Source of the DNA: UBA5158 sp040389045
Lineage (GTDB): Bacteria > Pseudomonadota > Gammaproteobacteria > DSM-16500
DNA: 64,000 nucleotides
Assembly (NCBI GenBank): GCA_040389045.1
Contig: JAZKAT010000047.1
Span: 5,890-69,889, forward strand
Direction of reading: 5' to 3'
Shown here: one piece after another, positions 45,852-53,532 of the stretch
Numbering within the stretch: position 1 is the stretch's first letter
How the letters are laid out: each line of letters opens with the position of its first letter
The notes under the pieces: model-generated
What the model saw: only the letters and a program-made list of their open reading frames with translations
Database searches by the model: none
What the model was told of the DNA's origin: nothing
Position numbers and translations under genes: made by a program

Positions 45852-46765
45852 CACGTATCGCAGTGGCATCCCGTTCTTTTTCCAATCATCCACAATTGCG
45901 CGATGCCTTGAGCCAGCGTTATGAAGATGTGGCTTTTAATGACACGGGCAAGACTTTAGCGGGTGAAGCTTTAATTAATTTTCTCAAAGATTATGACAAG
46001 GCCATTATCGGTCTTGAACGCATGGATGCGGACATTTTAAAAAATCTGACCCGTTTAAAAACTATTTCGCGTTTTGGGGTCGGCGTTGATATGTTGGATT
46101 TAGCGGTGATGAAACAATTGGGAATCAAATTGGCATCGACTCCCGGTGCTAACAAACGCGCAGTGTCAGAATTGGTAATTGCGCTGGCGATTAATTTGCT
46201 ACGCAATATTCCTCAGTCTAATCAAGATCTTGGCAAAGGTGTGTGGAAGCAATTTAAAGGCCGGCAATTATCCGGTAGCAGTATTGGTATTATCGGTATG
46301 GGTGCGATAGGAAAAGATTTAGCACTTTTATTGAAGTCGTTTAATTGTAATATTTTTCTTTACGACATTAATGAAGATGTGGATTTTTGTAAGACCCATA
46401 ATTTTCATAGTGTGGCGCTGGATGATTTGTTGGAGCAAGCTGATATTGTGTCTTTACATATTCCATTAACCGATGCTACACGCTTTATCATCGATGAGCG
46501 TAGATTAAATTTGATGAAACAAAATGCCATATTGATTAATGCTGCAAGAGGAGGTTTGGTGGATGAGCAAGCACTTAAAAAAAGATTACAACACAATAAT
46601 TTATTTGCCGCCGCGTTTGATGTATTTGAAGTTGAACCACCGGTAGATCAGGAATTGTTAACGCTTACTAATTTTTTTGCGACACCGCATATTGGCGGCA
46701 GTACGGAGGAAGCGATTCTGGCGATGGGTTATGCGGCCATTGATGGATTGGAAAAAGCGGTTTGA
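45848..46765 (+). CDS. D-2-hydroxyacid dehydrogenase (phosphoglycerate dehydrogenase-like)
   Basis: The 305-residue protein has the NAD-binding motif IGIIGMGAIGKDLA, the conserved Arg in INAARGGLVDEQAL, the Glu of DVFEVEPP and the catalytic His in TPHIGGST. It is a standard D-2-hydroxyacid dehydrogenase without a regulatory ACT domain. In this operon it may reduce or oxidise a 2-keto/2-hydroxy acid intermediate rather than serve serine synthesis. ATGA overlap with the HAD gene indicates coupling. Confidence 0.88.
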   Translation: MTRIAVASRSFSNHPQLRDALSQRYEDVAFNDTGKTLAGEALINFLKDYDKAIIGLERMDADILKNLTRLKTISRFGVGVDMLDLAVMKQLGIKLASTPGANKRAVSELVIALAINLLRNIPQSNQDLGKGVWKQFKGRQLSGSSIGIIGMGAIGKDLALLLKSFNCNIFLYDINEDVDFCKTHNFHSVALDDLLEQADIVSLHIPLTDATRFIIDERRLNLMKQNAILINAARGGLVDEQALKKRLQHNNLFAAAFDVFEVEPPVDQELLTLTNFFATPHIGGSTEEAILAMGYAAIDGLEKAV

Positions 46766-46800
46766 AATTTTTGACATACACATAAAAAAGGAGCACAAGC

Positions 46801-47418
46801 ATGACCGTAAAAAATTTAGCAGTACAAAGCCGGACTAATGAATTTAGTACCATTATTGATAATACTATTTGTACCAATGTTAACGGTGAAAATGAAAATT
46901 GCGATGAAGCGATTATGCATTTGACCAAATTGATGAATGACAATAAAACGAATGGTAAAGCGATTTATATTGTGGGTAATGGCGGCAGCGCCGCGGTGGC
47001 TTCACATGCGTTAACGGACTTTGTCAATGCCTGTCATTTGCGGGCTTTTACCATTAATGAACCGTCATTGATTACCTGTATGGCGAATGATTTTGGTTAT
47101 GAATCTTCTTATCAACGTATTTTAAAATCCGTGTTTCGTCCCGAAGATATTTTGATTGCGATTAGCAGCTCAGGACAATCCCCCAATATTCACCACGCGG
47201 TTGATACGGCGAAAGCACTTGGCGGTACGGTGATTACGCTAAGTGGTTTTACCAAGGAAAATAAATTGCGAAAAATGGGTTATTTGAATTTTTGGCTGGA
47301 TTCACATGATTATGGGCTGGTGGAAATCGGTCATTTGTTTTTGTTGCATAATATCGCGGATAGGATTGCGATGGGTGTTAACAAAGGTGTGAAGATTGAT
47401 TATGCGGCGGTAGTTTAG
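46801..47418 (+). CDS. SIS-domain sugar-phosphate isomerase (GmhA-like)
   Basis: The 205-residue protein has the SIS phosphosugar-binding motif VGNGGSAAVASHAL and the second motif ISSSGQSPNIHHAV, arranged as in sedoheptulose-7-phosphate isomerase GmhA. Catalytic residues beyond these motifs cannot be assigned with certainty. A strong AAGGAG site lies 8 bases before the ATG. It is the last gene of the long plus-strand operon. A family-B inverted pair that follows may terminate transcription. It could feed a heptose-type or related phosphosugar into the sub-cluster. Confidence 0.85.
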   Translation: MTVKNLAVQSRTNEFSTIIDNTICTNVNGENENCDEAIMHLTKLMNDNKTNGKAIYIVGNGGSAAVASHALTDFVNACHLRAFTINEPSLITCMANDFGYESSYQRILKSVFRPEDILIAISSSGQSPNIHHAVDTAKALGGTVITLSGFTKENKLRKMGYLNFWLDSHDYGLVEIGHLFLLHNIADRIAMGVNKGVKIDYAAVV

Positions 47419-47462
47419 TTTTTGCTGGATTTCGAATTTGTCAGTGTCGCGCAGGATGCAAA

Positions 47463-47557
47463 AAACTGTTGGGCTTCACTGCGTTCAGCCCAACCTACTT
47501 CCGACGCAGGCCGATGGGAAGTAGGTTGGGCTGAGCAGCGCGAAGCCCAACAGTTTT
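47463..47557. repeat. inverted pair of family-B palindromes between convergent genes
   Basis: Copies at 47463-47498 and 47521-47557 face each other, flanked by AAAAACTG and CAGTTTTT so that the ends also pair and finish in T runs on both strands. It sits between the plus-strand SIS gene (ends 47418) and the minus-strand gene ending at 47580, the same arrangement as at 20459-20550. A bidirectional terminator function is plausible. Confidence 0.87.
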
Positions 47558-47579
47558 TGTTTTTTCCCCCTCCACGCGC

Positions 47580-48794
47580 TTACTTAACAGCAGCTACATT
47601 TTCTCTTAACTTAGCCTGAAACGCGATCAATTCACTAGCTTCATCAGTGGTAGTAGGACTGGTTGATGAATTCGGTTGAAAATCTACATTGCCTTCTGCA
47701 CTTCCGCCTTGCCCTGGTAAAGACCAGTCTGCACGTGTGGGAGTACCGGTGCCGGTTGGCGCGCTGTTGCCGCTTTTGCGGATTAAGCCTAGCGTGTTAC
47801 CCATTATATTGTTATTGAAAAACAGTGTGGGTGGCAAATTCAACTGGTTATTGTTGTAAGCGCCATAAGCTGCCCCATAGCCCCCCGACATAGGATAAAA
47901 AACCCCATTGCCTGTGTAGCCGCTTGAAACAACCCGGTTATTTGAGAAATTAATATCATGCCCCGCCATAATCGCAATCCCATAATTTGCGGTAGCGACA
48001 ATTTGATTGTTGTAAAAATTAATAAATGCAGAAGTGGTTGCCAAGGTATCGTTGGTTGCGCCATCCACTTCCATGCCGCCAAACTGATATAAATCCTTGC
48101 CTGGCGAAGCCGGGAATGCGCCTTGTAGATAATTATCATGCACGCGCACGGGACTGCTCGCTGTTCCACTTGTTTCTGAAAATTCAAAAATTGCGCCAGT
48201 AGCGCTTTGGTTAGGTTGGTTAATCACCTGGTTCCAGGCAAATTCCATAGCCTGTACATTATAAGCATTCCCCATGTGAATCGCTTGACCGTTATACTGG
48301 CCCGATTCCGAATAACCATTATTACCATCACTAGGACGCCCATCAATATTTAAAAAGTTATTGCCTATCACTGAAATAGTTTGGTTATGCGTATGATTAC
48401 CAGTGTAACCCGATACATATAATCCAATACGCACGCCTTGAATGACGTTATAACGCATTGCTACATTAACGGGATTGGTGACGCGGAGAAAAATACCTTT
48501 TTGTTTGCCGCGCACATTTGGATTATCGGCAACAGCGGTACAATTTAAAACGGTAATATCATTTTTGCCTTGGCCGACAATAAAATCGCCACTGCTTTCC
48601 AACATTGCATTTAATATTACTACGGGCAATGTGGTAGTAATTAAAATTGCGGGTGCTGCCGGTGTCCCGGTGAAATCGCCAGTAATCACACCACCATTTG
48701 TTTGTACATAAGCATCATCAACCACTAAAGCAAAAGCGGGAGTTGTCGTGCAAATTGCGGCAACCATTGCGAGTGTCGTGTGTGTATTCTTCAT
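47580..48794 (-). CDS. secreted right-handed beta-helix protein
   Basis: The 404-residue protein has a Sec signal peptide (cleavage probably after AFA at about residue 22). It then shows a long series of Asn-rich turns such as VIGNNFLN, FYNNQIVA and FSNNRVVS at roughly 20-25 residue spacing, the signature of a parallel beta-helix of the pectate-lyase/NosD type. No catalytic residues can be assigned. It could bind or cleave polysaccharide outside the cell, perhaps the polymer made by the adjacent locus, but this is inference. An AAGGAATT site precedes the ATG. Confidence 0.7.
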   Translation of the reverse strand: MKNTHTTLAMVAAICTTTPAFALVVDDAYVQTNGGVITGDFTGTPAAPAILITTTLPVVILNAMLESSGDFIVGQGKNDITVLNCTAVADNPNVRGKQKGIFLRVTNPVNVAMRYNVIQGVRIGLYVSGYTGNHTHNQTISVIGNNFLNIDGRPSDGNNGYSESGQYNGQAIHMGNAYNVQAMEFAWNQVINQPNQSATGAIFEFSETSGTASSPVRVHDNYLQGAFPASPGKDLYQFGGMEVDGATNDTLATTSAFINFYNNQIVATANYGIAIMAGHDINFSNNRVVSSGYTGNGVFYPMSGGYGAAYGAYNNNQLNLPPTLFFNNNIMGNTLGLIRKSGNSAPTGTGTPTRADWSLPGQGGSAEGNVDFQPNSSTSPTTTDEASELIAFQAKLRENVAAVK

Positions 48795-49016
48795 AATAAT
48801 TCCTTATTAAAGTTTATAAACTTACTATGAATGCCTAAGCAAGTTTAAAATTCCGCAATTAGTATTCACTATTAATTATAAAAATGGTAGCGAATTCAAT
48901 GGAAAGAAGCTTATTTGAGAGTTCAATAATTAAGCAAGCCGGCATCGCTAGCGATGCCGCTAGTCTATTGCAAGATGAGGAATATAAAGGACAATTTTCT
49001 CCCCACAGATATCGCT

Positions 49017-49022
49017 TATAAT
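49017..49022 (+). promoter_or_regulatory. consensus -10 box upstream of the patatin-like gene
   Basis: A perfect TATAAT lies 36 bases before the ATG at 49059. No convincing -35 is present at 16-18 bases upstream (only GGACA at a longer distance). The rest of the 48795-49058 spacer is AT-rich without recognisable genes. Confidence 0.3.
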
Positions 49023-49058
49023 AGGTAGATAAGCCTTATAGATAAGGTACCTATTAGT

Positions 49059-51026
49059 ATGGGCATTTCATTTAAACTTCCTAAGGTTTTCAGTATTGTT
49101 GTGCCCGCCGCGCCCATTACCAAATTAGCTTTTCGGGGTGGTGGCGCGAAAGGCGCCGTGTATCCCGGTGCCATCCGCGCGCTGGAAAGATTTGGGGTAT
49201 TAAAAGATATTGATACCGTAGCCGGCTCATCCGCGGGTTCTATCATTGCCATGTTTGTCGCGTTAGGGTTTAATCGCACTGAAATTGAAGCAGTATCAAG
49301 AGACTTGGATTTCTTTAAATTTTTAGATGTTTCATATAAAAATAATGTGGCTGACCGTGGTATCTGTGATGGGAAGATATTATATCAAACATTTAAAAGT
49401 CTTATTAGAAAAAAAGTTGATGAACATGTAATTCATTTACTGAAATTAGTCGGTACTGAAACGTTAGATGAAGATTTTAAAAATAACACGATAGTGAAAT
49501 TAAAAAAACTACGGAAAAAAACTATTACCTTTCATGATCTGGCTTATTTAAATAAACTTTATAAAAAATATACCAATCAAAATATTTTGAAAGATCTTAT
49601 CATCACGGGCACTAATGTAACTGATAATGAACTGGCGGTTTTTTCTGCCAAATCAACTCCTAATCTGGAAATCGCTAAAGCTATTCGTATCTCGGCTTCT
49701 TATCCTATCGTGTTCAAAGCGGTTAATTACAATGGAAAAAAATACATTGATGGTGGCGCTATGGATAATTTGCCAGTGCGGACTTTACATCAATATGGTA
49801 ATGATAAAGGTTTTCAATTTTTAAATGAACGCACGCAACGTGAAGCTACCTTAAGTTTTATGCTTGGCGAAGAATCGGATCAAATTTTACATCATCCGCA
49901 TAAATGGCATCGCGCAGGATTTCTCGAAACTATTAAAATGTATTTATCCAACCTGTTTCTTAAAATTAACGTGGGCACCAGTTACCTTAGTGTGCATCAG
50001 GCGTTACACGATGATTATGGTTTACGTACTATCGTACTGCCCACGGGCAAGCTGACTACCTTATCATTTACCCTGGAAAATAAAGAAAGGGAAGATTTAA
50101 ATATCCATTCCTTAGGGGCGGTTGCTGGCTATTTCGATCACCGTGAAAAAGAAGGGGTGTATTATCGGGAAGACGATTTCATGTCTTGTTTAATGCAAAT
50201 TAACGATGGCGAAAAGTCTCCGCATATTTATAAATACATGGCTAGACCTTTTTTACTGGCTAACCCTGAGGCTATGCCGGAAGAAAGAGAAAAAATTAAT
50301 TTTTATGTAAAACACACGGCGGACAAGGTATTCAAATTAACCACCCAGAAAAAAAATCAAGCGCGCAAGCTGATCAATGAAGTAAATAATTTAATTTGCA
50401 GAATAGCGGAATTGTATGAATTAAATGAAGAGCAAGACTTGGCGAACAGGCCCGCTCACACTCAGTTAAAGCAGGATAGAAAGAAAAAAATTAATGCTGG
50501 CATAAAAGAAGTCCAGAAGTTATATACAGAATATCTAGAGATAACCGATATCCAAACGGGAAAGCCATCAACAAATCCGCGTCACCGTGAAATTCTGAAT
50601 GATAGATTACAATCACAGTTACCTGTTTTTAATGAATTATTCGATTGCCTTGATTATTACAAATCCACCAAAAACCAGGGTAAACACTATAGTTCGCAAA
50701 AGGATGTCGCTGATGAGTTGATAAATACCTTAAGTTATTTTAAGTTACAGCAAAAGAAAGCCCAAATCATCCAGGTTTTAATGGATTCCAAAGTCAAATA
50801 TTTTCAGCGCCGCGGAAATATTCAGTTACTTTCCGATGTGGTGCAAGGCGTACGGGACGCCCGGTCAACAGAAGATATTACCAGGGAAATTAATAAAGTA
50901 AGAAAACATTATAAACCCCGCACATTTTTTTCATTCAAACCGGCATCTTCATTTAACACGTTAAATCAGCTTGATAAAACCTTAAAAGAAGAATACATCA
51001 ATAAAACCAGAAAAAAACGCAGTTAA
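49059..51026 (+). CDS. patatin-like phospholipase with long helical C-terminus
   Basis: The 655-residue protein carries a patatin domain at about 20-240: oxyanion loop RGGGAKG (26-32), nucleophile elbow GSSAG with Ser58 and the DGG motif with Asp231. The catalytic dyad is therefore complete. The remaining 400 residues are charged, lysine-rich and mostly helical, with coiled-coil character (about 420-640). There is no signal peptide. Patatin-like proteins with long C-termini include injected effectors such as VipD of Legionella, but no translocation signal can be proved here. Its stop codon overlaps that of the convergent helicase gene. Confidence 0.86.
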   Translation: MGISFKLPKVFSIVVPAAPITKLAFRGGGAKGAVYPGAIRALERFGVLKDIDTVAGSSAGSIIAMFVALGFNRTEIEAVSRDLDFFKFLDVSYKNNVADRGICDGKILYQTFKSLIRKKVDEHVIHLLKLVGTETLDEDFKNNTIVKLKKLRKKTITFHDLAYLNKLYKKYTNQNILKDLIITGTNVTDNELAVFSAKSTPNLEIAKAIRISASYPIVFKAVNYNGKKYIDGGAMDNLPVRTLHQYGNDKGFQFLNERTQREATLSFMLGEESDQILHHPHKWHRAGFLETIKMYLSNLFLKINVGTSYLSVHQALHDDYGLRTIVLPTGKLTTLSFTLENKEREDLNIHSLGAVAGYFDHREKEGVYYREDDFMSCLMQINDGEKSPHIYKYMARPFLLANPEAMPEEREKINFYVKHTADKVFKLTTQKKNQARKLINEVNNLICRIAELYELNEEQDLANRPAHTQLKQDRKKKINAGIKEVQKLYTEYLEITDIQTGKPSTNPRHREILNDRLQSQLPVFNELFDCLDYYKSTKNQGKHYSSQKDVADELINTLSYFKLQQKKAQIIQVLMDSKVKYFQRRGNIQLLSDVVQGVRDARSTEDITREINKVRKHYKPRTFFSFKPASSFNTLNQLDKTLKEEYINKTRKKRS

Positions 51027-52246
51027 CTTTCCCGTTTTTTATGTTTTTTATGGTGCTGCGGTCGTTGCCTGCGTTGCATAGGTTTGACGGTCGCGACACT
51101 GCCAAGAGTTCTGGCGGGCGCGCTGGCCGTATAATTAAATTCTTTGACTTCACGTTGTTCTATCTTTCTGCCCAGCACCCGTTCAATCGCGCGCACTTCC
51201 GCCATATTGTCAGGCGTAATTAAGGTGAAAGCTTCACCTTCTTTCGCGGCGCGGCCAGTGCGGCCTATGCGATGTATGTAAGCTTCAACGGTGCTAGGTA
51301 TATCATAATTAATGACATGAGAAATACTGGCGACATCAATACCACGCGCCGCAATATCGGTGGCAACTAAAATTTGCAAGCTGCCGTCGCGGAAACCACT
51401 CATTGCGCTTTGGCGTTTATTTTGCGATAAATTACCTTGCAACGAAGTTGCGCGGAACCCGGCTTGTTCCAGTTTAAGCGCCACTTTTTTCGCGGTATGT
51501 TTGGTGCGGGTAAAAACCAGCACGGATTCTTTGGGCGTTTTTTGCAATAAATGAATTAACAATTCCGTTTTTAAATGTTGCGGTACGGGGAACAGTGCTT
51601 GTTTCACCGAGGTGGCGGGCACGCTGTGGCCGATTTTTACTTTCACCGGATTATGTAAAACTTCGCGTGTCAGTGCGTTAATCGCATCTGGCATGGTTGC
51701 CGAAAAGAGTAAGGTCTGACGTTGCTGCGGCAAGTATTTTAATATTTTATGGATATCAGGTAAAAATCCCATATCAAACATTTGGTCTGCTTCATCCAGT
51801 ACTAAGACTTCCAGTTGTTGTAGCTTAAGGCCGTATTGTTTGAGGTGGTCTAACAAACGTCCGGGACAGGCGACAATAATTTCTACGCCGCGCGCCAGAC
51901 TTTTAATTTGTGGATTAACGCTGACGCCGCCGTACACGGTAACACTATGCAGCTTGGTGCCTTTGGCTAATTCAGTGATAGCTTCGTGAATTTGTTGGGC
52001 CAATTCACGCGTAGGCGCGATGATGAGGGCGCGCACGCCGGCGCGTGGCCTGCGCATTAATTTTTGTAAAATAGGTAAGACAAAGGCCGCGGTTTTGCCG
52101 GTGCCGGTTTGTGCTAAACCCATGACATCCTTGCCTTCTAAAATAGCGGGTATGGTTTGGGCCTGAATGGGGGTAGGGGTTTCGTAACCTAATGCATGGA
52201 TATTCGCTAAAAGGGTGGGGTTTAAATCGAAAGATTTGAAATTCAC
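51023..52246 (-). CDS. RhlE-type DEAD-box RNA helicase
   Basis: The 407-residue protein has the full DEAD-box set: Q motif (FDLNPTLLANIHALGYETPTP), AQTGTGKT, PTRELA, DEAD in VLDEADQMFDMGF, SAT, and HRIGRTGR at motif VI. The basic, low-complexity C-terminus (RRQRPQHHKKHKKRES) is typical of RhlE-like proteins. It remodels RNA in ribosome assembly or decay and has no link with the polysaccharide genes. Length is normal. It is convergent with the patatin gene, overlapping by 4 bases at the stops. Confidence 0.94.
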   Translation of the reverse strand: MNFKSFDLNPTLLANIHALGYETPTPIQAQTIPAILEGKDVMGLAQTGTGKTAAFVLPILQKLMRRPRAGVRALIIAPTRELAQQIHEAITELAKGTKLHSVTVYGGVSVNPQIKSLARGVEIIVACPGRLLDHLKQYGLKLQQLEVLVLDEADQMFDMGFLPDIHKILKYLPQQRQTLLFSATMPDAINALTREVLHNPVKVKIGHSVPATSVKQALFPVPQHLKTELLIHLLQKTPKESVLVFTRTKHTAKKVALKLEQAGFRATSLQGNLSQNKRQSAMSGFRDGSLQILVATDIAARGIDVASISHVINYDIPSTVEAYIHRIGRTGRAAKEGEAFTLITPDNMAEVRAIERVLGRKIEQREVKEFNYTASAPARTLGSVATVKPMQRRQRPQHHKKHKKRES

Positions 52247-52338
52247 AAGGTTCCTATGGGTATTTTTTATTGTAGATAGAGTAAGCTATTATACAGCAAA
52301 AGCCTCTGGTTGAGGAGTATACATTTCACTGAATTACT

Positions 52339-52409
52339 GTCATTCCCGCCCAGGCGGGAATCCGTGGTAAATATACCCTCCCTTAGCGGTCAGGACAGGG
52401 GAATGACAG
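52339..52409. repeat. family-A element, one arm intact
   Basis: Bases 52339-52363 match the intact arm (GTCATTCCCGCC ... GGCGGGAATCC). The opposite end survives only as GGGGAATGACAG at 52398-52409. It lies between the divergent helicase and NUDIX genes, upstream of the NUDIX ribosome-binding site. Confidence 0.8.
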
Positions 52410-52424
52410 GATATAGGAGTGGCC

Positions 52425-52895
52425 ATGATCAAGTTAAAGAACTTATTTTACAAGCTCGCCAGCCTGGGCTACCGCGCCCTGCAAGCCGTGTTCGGCTTCA
52501 AAACCCTAGGCCCCCGGGCCATTATTCTGAATTCTGAGAAGCAAATTTTATTAGTCAAACATACCTATCAGCCGCACTGGTATTTGCCGGGTGGTGGGGT
52601 GAAGAAAGGCGAGTCGGTGAAAGCAGCATTGCACCGCGAATTATTGGAAGAGATTGGTTTAACCATTAAAGGCGAACCGCAATTATTTGGTATTTATCAT
52701 AATACGAATATGGGCGGCGATGATTATGCGGTGATTTATATCGTTAAAGACTTTTCGATGGTTGAGGCGTATTCACCGGAAATTGAGCAGCAAGGCTGGT
52801 TTCATTATGATGATTTACCCGCTATGGTCAGTCCAGCGACGCAACGCAGGTTAAGAGAATATTTTTCTAATTCACCCGTGTTAGAACACTGGTAA
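52425..52895 (+). CDS. NUDIX hydrolase
   Basis: The protein of about 156 residues contains a complete NUDIX box (GGGVKKGESVKAALHREL followed by LEEIGL), with the REXXEE glutamates that bind metal. A short N-terminal helix precedes it. It should hydrolyse a nucleoside diphosphate linked to another group; the substrate is unknown. ATG 52425 is preferred because the GGAG site at 52416-52419 lies 5 bases away. It is monocistronic as far as can be seen. Confidence 0.9.
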   Translation: MIKLKNLFYKLASLGYRALQAVFGFKTLGPRAIILNSEKQILLVKHTYQPHWYLPGGGVKKGESVKAALHRELLEEIGLTIKGEPQLFGIYHNTNMGGDDYAVIYIVKDFSMVEAYSPEIEQQGWFHYDDLPAMVSPATQRRLREYFSNSPVLEHW

Positions 52896-52947
52896 ACAAT
52901 GAAATAAAGAGTAGGATATTTAAGGTTATCTACAAGGAGCAATGCAT

Positions 52948-53475
52948 ATGAAAAGGTTTTTGCATGTTTGTATCGGCATGGCGGCAATTGGTATGAGTGT
53001 TTCTGCATGGTCTGCTCCCGAAGGCGGCCCAGGTGGTGGCGGTGATCATCCCTGTAAGAAAATTGCAGAAGCTTGTAAAGCAGCCGGGTTTGTCAAAGGC
53101 GGCGGCAAGAGTGGCAATGGGATCATGGAAAATTGTATGAAACCAATTATGGAAGGCCAGAGTGCTAAGGGTGTTTCGGTAGACCCTAGTGAAGTGGCAG
53201 CTTGTAAAGTTAAAATGGCAGAAAGAGCTGCGCATGGCGGCGGGATGGCTGGCGGNNNNNNNNNNNNNNNNNNNNNNNNNNNNNNNNNNNNNNNNNNNNN
53301 NNNNNNNNNNNNNNNNNNNNNNNNNNNNNNNNNNNNNNNNNNNNNNNNNNNNNNNGGCGGGATGGCTGGCGGAATGGGTGGCGGCCAAGGTGGTCACGGC
53401 GGCGGGATGAGCGGCGGCCAAGGTGGCGGTGCTCCAAGTGGTGGCGAACCACAAGGTGGCCCAGCTCCACAATAA
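52948..53475 (+). CDS. secreted Gly-rich protein with cysteine motif, interrupted by assembly gap
   Basis: The protein has a Sec signal peptide (cleavage probably after WSA at about residue 22). A region with four cysteines (PCKKIAEACKAAGF, ENCMKP, VAACKVKM) is probably helical and disulfide-linked. It ends in a Gly/Met/Gln-rich tail of GGMAGG- and GGQGG-type repeats. A 100-N run falls in the tail, and the 17 bases before it recur after it. Closing the gap keeps the frame. ATG 52948 is favoured over 52942 because the AAGGAG site is 8 bases away. I recognise no named family. A clear terminator follows. Confidence 0.72.
   Translation: MKRFLHVCIGMAAIGMSVSAWSAPEGGPGGGGDHPCKKIAEACKAAGFVKGGGKSGNGIMENCMKPIMEGQSAKGVSVDPSEVAACKVKMAERAAHGGGMAGXXXXXXXXXXXXXXXXXXXXXXXXXXXXXXXXXXGGMAGGMGGGQGGHGGGMSGGQGGGAPSGGEPQGGPAPQ
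53239..53372. other. 100-N scaffold gap with 17-base duplicated flanks
   Basis: The 17 bases 53239-53255 and 53356-53372 are identical and enclose 100 N (53256-53355). Because the region is a Gly-codon repeat, collapse of repeats during assembly is likely, so the true number of tail repeats is unknown. Confidence 0.88.
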
Positions 53476-53485
53476 TGTTTGACTG

Positions 53486-53520
53486 CAAAGTCATGTCAGG
53501 TGGCATGACTTTGTTTTTTT
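53486..53520 (+). terminator. intrinsic terminator after the Gly-rich gene
   Basis: A perfect 10-base stem (CAAAGTCATG at 53486-53495 with CATGACTTTG at 53504-53513) and an 8-base loop are followed by seven T. It begins 11 bases after the stop codon at 53475. This is a textbook Rho-independent terminator. Confidence 0.9.
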
Positions 53521-53532
53521 CCAGTGGCACGT

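Noticed and set aside
52310..52537. Plus-strand frame upstream of and overlapping the NUDIX gene
   Set aside because: It begins in a family-A repeat and reads the NUDIX gene out of frame.
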